Assembly: GCA_023393165.1 (NCBI GenBank)
Contig: JAEWMJ010000018.1
Span: 1 to 64,000, forward strand
Length of the DNA: 64,000 nucleotides
From: Bacillota bacterium
Lineage (GTDB): Bacteria > Bacillota > Clostridia > Christensenellales > Christensenellaceae
Direction of reading: 5' to 3'
Shown piece by piece: positions 59,884 through 64,000 of the stretch; the stretch's first letter is position 1, and the number at the start of each line of letters is the position of its first letter. The notes beneath the pieces were generated by a model, which saw nothing but the letters and a program-made list of their open reading frames with translations, was not told the origin of the DNA and made no database searches. The translations under genes were made by a program, and so were the position numbers.

Positions 59884-60125
59884 TTATAGAAGGTAATTTG
59901 CTTTCTCATTTAAACCTTTATGAATGATAAACTGGCCATTGGAATCGGAATATGCAAGCAAGATGTTTTGAATGTCCATAACCTTTTGTTTTTCATTTCT
60001 TTAAATATCCAATTAACATTTTTCCCGGATATTAGAAGATTATCTTCAATTGTTTTTCTGTTTTGGATGATTTGGATGGATCGGCCGGATACAGGGGATT
60101 TATCATGAAAAAGAAGGCCGGGAAT
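59884..60125 (-). pseudogene. DUF421/YetF-family C-terminal remnant, frameshifted
   Basis: On the minus strand one frame reads GRSIQIIQNRKTIEDNLLIS then GKNVNWIFKEMKN, and in another frame, after an A-rich tract, MDIQNILLAYSDSNGQFIIH then KGLNEKANYLL and stop (59884). Joined, these match the C-terminal cytosolic domain of DUF421 (YetF-like) membrane proteins: G-R-P-I-x-I-I-x-N-G-K-I-x-E-x-N-L followed by N-V-N-W-L-x-K-E-x-K and the D-I-x-x-I-L-L-A-Y-x-D-x-x-G strand. The N-terminal membrane helices are missing, and a frameshift near 60004 breaks the rest. The space 60126-60329 shows no other gene. Confidence 0.65.
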
Positions 60126-60329
60126 ATTATAAATTTTTTCAGGGGACAATAAAAACTGGCAGGGAGAGCAGATATGCTAAATTATCAGGAAAAAGCATCC
60201 TATAGCTTTCCATTAAAAATAAAACGGTTGAAGTTATGTACTGGTATGCCATTCTTTGCTGAAACATTATCCCAATCCGGATGGCGCTGGATTATGTAGA
60301 ATTAAAACAAAAGAGAAAAGGAGATCAAA

Positions 60330-61001
60330 ATGTTTAAACATGAAAAGCAGCTTCTTCACGAAGTAAAAGTGGACGCTCCCAACCCAACTTATGCTGCGAT
60401 GATGCAGGAACAATTGGGAGGTCCGCACGGGGAGTTGAAAGCCGCCATGCAATATCTCAGCCAAAGTTTCAGAGTCAAGGATTTTGAAGTTAAAGACCTT
60501 TTTATGGATGTTGCGACTGAAGAACTGGGACATATGGAAATGGTGGCAACTACGGTAAATTTATTAAACGGCCATAATCTTGACGCAGCCAACGCAACCG
60601 TGGGAAATATAGAAGCGCATGTGCAAACGGGATTGACGCCCGCGCTTGCAAATGCGTCGGGTTATTTATGGACTGCTGCATATATCAATGAAACGGGCGA
60701 TCTGGCAGCTGATATTTTATCAGATATTGCGGCCGAAGAACGCGCCAAAGTTGTTTATGAATATCTTTACCGGCAAATCAATGATAAAGGCGTAAAGGAA
60801 ACGATAGATTTTCTGTTAAACCGGGAAGAATCCCATAATACAATGTTTCGGGAGGCTTTCAACCGTATCAAGGATACGGGTTCATTAAAAGACTGGGCGG
60901 TGACAAATGATTCAAAATTGTATTTTGATTTATCCAAGCCGGGAGGGCAATATTTTTCATCAAGCAACGCGCAGCCGCCACAGTTTACGCCTCCTAATTA
61001 A
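60330..61001 (+). CDS. Manganese catalase (CotJC-like)
   Basis: A 223-residue dinuclear Mn catalase of the CotJC type, detoxifying H2O2; in Bacillus CotJC is in the spore coat. Metal ligands visible: E35 (GPHGELKAAMQY), E65 and H68 (ATEELGHMEM), the Glu of DIAAEERAKV near 136, and H169 in NREESHNTMF. A tail rich in Ser/Gln/Pro ends the protein (NAQPPQFTPPN). AAAGGAG precedes ATG 60330. Neighbouring GerA and Cys-rich genes fit a spore setting. Confidence 0.93.
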   Translation: MFKHEKQLLHEVKVDAPNPTYAAMMQEQLGGPHGELKAAMQYLSQSFRVKDFEVKDLFMDVATEELGHMEMVATTVNLLNGHNLDAANATVGNIEAHVQTGLTPALANASGYLWTAAYINETGDLAADILSDIAAEERAKVVYEYLYRQINDKGVKETIDFLLNREESHNTMFREAFNRIKDTGSLKDWAVTNDSKLYFDLSKPGGQYFSSSNAQPPQFTPPN

Positions 61002-61008
61002 AATTACA

Positions 61009-61054
61009 AGCCGGAAACCGGACATGTCATTTATAATCGTATTCGCTTCCGGCT
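61009..61054 (+). terminator. Hairpin after the Mn catalase gene
   Basis: AGCCGGAA pairs with TTCCGGCT across about 30 bases. No T-run follows, so read-through into the GerA gene is possible. Confidence 0.45.
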
Positions 61055-61098
61055 AATTGCATTTATAAATCATCTTGAGAAATGTGGCGGGAACAAAA

Positions 61099-62577
61099 AT
61101 GGATAAAAATATTTTTATAAGCAGCGATCTGACGGAAAATATAAAAAATATAAAAAAAATTACATTAGGCAGTTTTGATATTATCGTACGTGAATTCAGG
61201 ACGGTAAACGGCGTACGTATGTGCGTCGTCTATGTTGACGCGCTTGTCAATAAGATAACGATTCAGGGTAATATCATAAAGCCGTGCGTGGAGGCAAAAT
61301 TCAGGCTGAAAGATATAAAGATCAGCAATATCAAAAACATATTTCAGGACGTTTTAAGCGCCGGCGACGTCAAAGAAGAAGCCATGCTTTCAAACGGCAT
61401 CAGCGAAGTAATGTTCGGTCAAACGATGCTTTTAATGGATGGGCAGGTCAAGGGTCTTATCATTGAAACCCGCGGATGGCAAAGCAGAGGAATCCAGCAG
61501 CCGAATGTCCAAAAATCTTTGTATGGCCCGCAGGAAGCCTTTACGGAGACGCTGCTTTTTAACGTAGGGCTTATGCGAAGAAAAATCAGAAGTGAAAAAC
61601 TGAAGACGGAAATCTTACGGGTAGGGAACAGTTCCAAAACGGATATTTGCCTTGTTTACCTGGATGGAGTAGCCGATACAGGCCTGGTCAATACCGTCAG
61701 GGGCAGAATTGTTAAAGTAAAAGATATTGATTATCTGCTGGACGCCGGCCATCTTGAACAACTGATTGAAGACAGCCCAAAATCATTATTTGGGACCGTC
61801 GGTATGCAGGAAAAGCCGGATATTGCGGCTGCAAAAGTCATGGAGGGGAGAGTGGCAATTATTATTGACGGATCGCCGTTTGTTCTTACCGTACCGCTGC
61901 TTTTTATAGAAGGTTTCCACGCGGCGGAAGATTATTACAGCCGTCCGTTTTATGCAAATGTAATTCGTTTTTTGCGAATTTTTTCCTATATCATTACGCT
62001 CCTGCTCCCGGCAATTTATATTGCATTGGTGAATTTCCATCAGGAAATGATACCGGAAAAACTGCTGTATACAATTATGAAAGCAAAAGACGGTATTCCG
62101 CTGCCTACTTTTTTGGAACTGCTCCTTATGCTTGTTTTATATGAAATCATACGGGAGGCAGTTCTCAGGCTTCCATCAGCTCTTGGTTCAACAATAGGCA
62201 TAGTGGGCGGTCTTATCATAGGACAGGCCGCAATCGATGCAGGGATTGTAGGAGGGCCGGTTGTTGTTGTTGCGGCAATAACTTTTATGACTTCCGCCGT
62301 TGTGAACAGGACCACAGATTCGGTGGTCATATTGAGAATTATCATGTTTATCCTGGCAGGTATAATCGGAATATTTGGGATCCTTCTGGGTCTGTTTGGG
62401 CTTTTTGTACACTTGTGCGCTTTGGAGTCTTTCGGCGTACCTTATATGATGCCCGTTGTGCCCATCAATAAAAAAGGGATGCAGGACGCCGCATTCCGTT
62501 TTCCGATCAAAAAGATTTTGGATAAAAGGAGCGGTCAGATCCTGTATAAGAAGGAAAAAAGAGCAAGCCGGTCATAA
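61099..62577 (+). CDS. GerA-family spore germination protein, A subunit
   Basis: A protein of about 492 residues of the GerA/GerKA family, a germinant receptor subunit in the spore inner membrane. The cytosolic N-terminal domain (1-260) ends with the motifs FGQTMLLMDGQVKGLIIETRGWQSR and KSLYGPQEAFTETLLFNVGLMRRK-like sequence; then VAIIIDGSPFVLTVPLLFIEG and five membrane segments (about 290-450), with PLPTFLELLLMLVLYEIIREAVLRLP and GIVGGLIIGQAAIDAGI. GerB and GerC partner genes are not adjacent. ATG 61099 is chosen; the frame opens at TTG 61075. Terminator at 62626. Confidence 0.9.
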   Translation: MDKNIFISSDLTENIKNIKKITLGSFDIIVREFRTVNGVRMCVVYVDALVNKITIQGNIIKPCVEAKFRLKDIKISNIKNIFQDVLSAGDVKEEAMLSNGISEVMFGQTMLLMDGQVKGLIIETRGWQSRGIQQPNVQKSLYGPQEAFTETLLFNVGLMRRKIRSEKLKTEILRVGNSSKTDICLVYLDGVADTGLVNTVRGRIVKVKDIDYLLDAGHLEQLIEDSPKSLFGTVGMQEKPDIAAAKVMEGRVAIIIDGSPFVLTVPLLFIEGFHAAEDYYSRPFYANVIRFLRIFSYIITLLLPAIYIALVNFHQEMIPEKLLYTIMKAKDGIPLPTFLELLLMLVLYEIIREAVLRLPSALGSTIGIVGGLIIGQAAIDAGIVGGPVVVVAAITFMTSAVVNRTTDSVVILRIIMFILAGIIGIFGILLGLFGLFVHLCALESFGVPYMMPVVPINKKGMQDAAFRFPIKKILDKRSGQILYKKEKRASRS

Positions 62578-62625
62578 ACAGGTATTTATACGTTATATTT
62601 CATTGTGTTTATGAAAATATGTAAA

Positions 62626-62657
62626 CCATTCTGAAAGGACACTGCCTTTCAGAATGG
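62626..62657. terminator. Bidirectional terminator
   Basis: CCATTCTGAAAGG, six-base loop, CCTTTCAGAATGG; shared by the GerA gene (plus) and the Csp-like gene (minus). Confidence 0.8.
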
Positions 62658-62676
62658 TATTAAAAATCAAGCATAT

Positions 62677-63192
62677 TCACATTCCGACGAATCTGGCGCA
62701 TTCTCTTGCGCAGTGCAGGCAAACCTTTGAGCAGTTTTGGGACATTTGATCCGGAAATTTTGCGCATTCCCTGCCGCACGCTTCGCATGTTCTTGCGCAC
62801 AATTCCGCGGCATCCACTCCGATCAAGGAATGCCGGGCGAGCGCTTTAGCGGTAAGACAGCAAATATCGGCGCAATCGCGCAATAAGACGGCCTGACGGA
62901 ACCTTGACTGGAAATCGGGCATTTTTTTAATATGATGCGACATATGTTCGCAGGTTGCCTCGCAATCCTGGATTGTCCGTACCAATTCCTCATTCATGTA
63001 TTTCATGGAGCGTCCCGGTTTCATATCCATTCGGTCCGTACCCATGCGGTCCATACCCATCATATCGGTGCCCATCCGATCCATTTTCATCCGGTCCATA
63101 TCCATCCGGTCCATTTTGGACCGATCCGTTTTCATCCGGTTCGTATCGGTTTGATCGTCCGCCGGCTGATATGGATACATATCGTATACCAA
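62677..63192 (-). CDS. DUF326/Csp-like copper protein with Met-rich extension (copy 2)
   Basis: A 171-residue protein. Residues 1-65 are a tandem-repeat region based on (M/T)DRM-x-(M/T): DRMKTDRSKMDRM, DMDRMKMDRMGTDMMGMDRM, GTDRMDMKPG, rich in Met and Asp. The rest (about 70-171) is a four-helix DUF326 domain with 13 Cys (DCEATCEHM, RDCADICCLTAKA, LCARTCEACGRECAKF, NCSKVCLHCAREC). Met-rich segments bind Cu(I), so this could load or donate copper to the Cys core. The frame begins at 63213, but AAAGGAGG inside it makes TTG 63192 the start. Paralogue of 59428-59823. Confidence 0.8.
   Translation of the reverse strand: MVYDMYPYQPADDQTDTNRMKTDRSKMDRMDMDRMKMDRMGTDMMGMDRMGTDRMDMKPGRSMKYMNEELVRTIQDCEATCEHMSHHIKKMPDFQSRFRQAVLLRDCADICCLTAKALARHSLIGVDAAELCARTCEACGRECAKFPDQMSQNCSKVCLHCARECARFVGM
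63012..63150 (-). repeat. Tandem DNA repeat encoding the Met/Asp-rich extension
   Basis: About ten degenerate copies of a 9-15-base unit (on the plus strand close to CATCCGGTCCAT), coding DRM and MDRM units. Such short repeats vary in number by slippage, so extension length may differ between strains. Confidence 0.75.
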
Positions 63193-63654
63193 AGTATTTT
63201 TACCTCCTTTCATCCGGTATATTGTTATATTCTATTCATACGGTCCGAGTTGTGTTCTCGATATAGAAAAGCATGGAGCGGAACGATCCATGACCTTTTA
63301 GACAGTGTCGCTGAAAGCGATACAATAATACTCGTTAAATTGCGCAAGTTTCTATACAAAAATATTTGAAAATATTAACATATTTTGAGCGGATTTATAA
63401 TAATATTATAGTCTTTCAGCGGATATTTTTTGTCCGCCCAATCCTGCTTCAGCAAACCAAAATGCCTGTCTGACCAGGGCGCCAGGCAATCCTCATTTCT
63501 TGTGGCTTTTTTGATTTCCTGATTTTACAAATTAATGCTATAAAAAAGTTGCCAATAATAAACAATTTTCAAAGAAATTTGTTTAAATACCCATATAAAG
63601 TTTTATTATTAAGTATACGACATAGAAACTAATAACTTGCCTTTCAGTAGGCTT

Positions 63655-63680
63655 TAAATCGGGCTTGATAAATACGATAT
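63655..63680 (+). promoter_or_regulatory. Possible SigD (flagellar) promoter before cheW
   Basis: TAAA at 63655-63658 and CGATAT at 63675-63680 with a spacing fitting TAAA-N15-GCCGATAT (two mismatches in the -10 half). It lies about 150 bases before the CheW gene, whose family is often under SigD control. Only a suggestion. The space 63193-63830 shows no gene that I can support. Confidence 0.35.
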
Positions 63681-63833
63681 CCGTATGGGAATGTGGCGCT
63701 AAAAGCAGACTGGATAGAACAAGGCGAAAAATCTGTTTTATTTATTTTCCAAAACGGTGAAAAACGAGTGGAAAAAATGAAACCGCTTTTAACGACGGTT
63801 TACTTAATATACAAAAAAAGGAGGTTAAAAGAA

Positions 63834-64000
63834 ATGACGGCAAATGAACTGGAAATCGCAGAGAGAGGAGAGGATACGCAGCAGGGCAAATATCTTACAT
63901 TTGAGCTGGAGGATGCAGTGTTTGGTATAGAAATAAGAAATGTTACCGAAATTATCGGAATGCAGCCGATCACGCCGTTGCCTGAAGCGCCTAAGCACGT
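63834..64000 (+). CDS. cheW: CheW-like chemotaxis coupling protein (5' part)
   Basis: The first 55 codons of a CheW protein, running off the window. After a polar start (MTANELEIAERGEDTQQGKY) come LTFELEDAVFGIEIRNVTEIIG and MQPITPLPEAPKH, the usual first strands and conserved I-T-P-L-P-x-x-P of CheW domains, which link chemoreceptors to CheA. ATG 63834 follows AAAGGAGG by about 8 bases. Whether it is a stand-alone CheW or a longer CheV or CheA-like protein cannot be known from the part here. Confidence 0.85.
   Translation, partial: MTANELEIAERGEDTQQGKYLTFELEDAVFGIEIRNVTEIIGMQPITPLPEAPKH

Noticed and set aside
62990..63150. CRISPR array at the repeated CATCCGGTCCAT units
   Set aside because: The units are short, degenerate, in frame with a gene and lack unique spacers.
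63375..63527. Minus-strand open stretch containing APWSDRHFGLLKQDWADKKY
   Set aside because: Protein-like composition without stops for about 50 codons, but no start codon, no ribosome binding site and no family that I recognise.

Overview
The window looks like chromosome from a spore-forming, anaerobic member of the Bacillota, probably class Clostridia. The evidence is a GerA-type germinant receptor subunit, three DUF2935 proteins (a family typical of spore formers), a CotJC-like manganese catalase, a YmaF-like His-rich protein, lipoproteins with Gram-positive lipoboxes, strong AGGAGG ribosome binding sites with many TTG/GTG starts, and many intrinsic terminators. I cannot name the genus. 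No rRNA, tRNA or CRISPR was seen.

Region by region. 1-1.5 kb is a decaying accessory edge: the end of an IS30-type transposase, an AT-rich gene fragment next to it, a cluster of long perfect palindromes, and a frameshifted SelO remnant. 1.5-11.6 kb holds small envelope proteins, apt-mtnP (adenine salvage), a CorC/HlyC-type transporter behind a promoter-leader-terminator resembling an uncharacterised riboswitch, and secD-secF. 11.6-31 kb mixes DUF2935 paralogues, a His-tailed EamA transporter divergent from a yybP-ykoY (Mn2+) riboswitch with its Gdt1/MneA-type exporter, a two-component system next to lgt, an M18 aminopeptidase, a vWA lipoprotein, a Ca2+/cation antiporter, a DUF1538 membrane protein overlapping a tandem P-II protein, and several small or unknown genes.

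32.9-47 kb is the most coherent system: a ROK repressor divergent from a run of eleven same-strand genes. These are an ABC sugar importer (permease, ATPase, binding lipoprotein), an M24 creatinase-like hydrolase, an M20 amidohydrolase, a PIG-L/LmbE deacetylase, a NagB-like deaminase/isomerase, an aldose-1-epimerase-like protein, a zinc alcohol dehydrogenase, an MFS transporter and a uroporphyrinogen-decarboxylase-family protein. A near-palindromic AT-rich operator sits just upstream of a consensus promoter. Together they look like uptake and stepwise dismantling of an N-acylated amino-sugar conjugate that I cannot identify; no sugar kinase is present.

47-58 kb holds a multi-PAS sensor kinase, a NifU-like scaffold protein, an arylamine N-acetyltransferase, a glutaredoxin-like protein, a second MFS transporter, a YfcE-like phosphoesterase, a SHOCT protein and a ClC channel with a TrkA-C domain. 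58.5-63.2 kb is rich in sporulation and metal genes: a Cys-rich surface-like protein, two DUF326 (Csp-type, copper-binding) four-helix proteins, one with a Met/Asp tandem-repeat extension, a Mn catalase and a GerA subunit. The window ends inside a cheW gene. Small remnants (SelO, UPF0060/YnfA, DUF2935, DUF421/YetF) show repeated gene loss in this genome.
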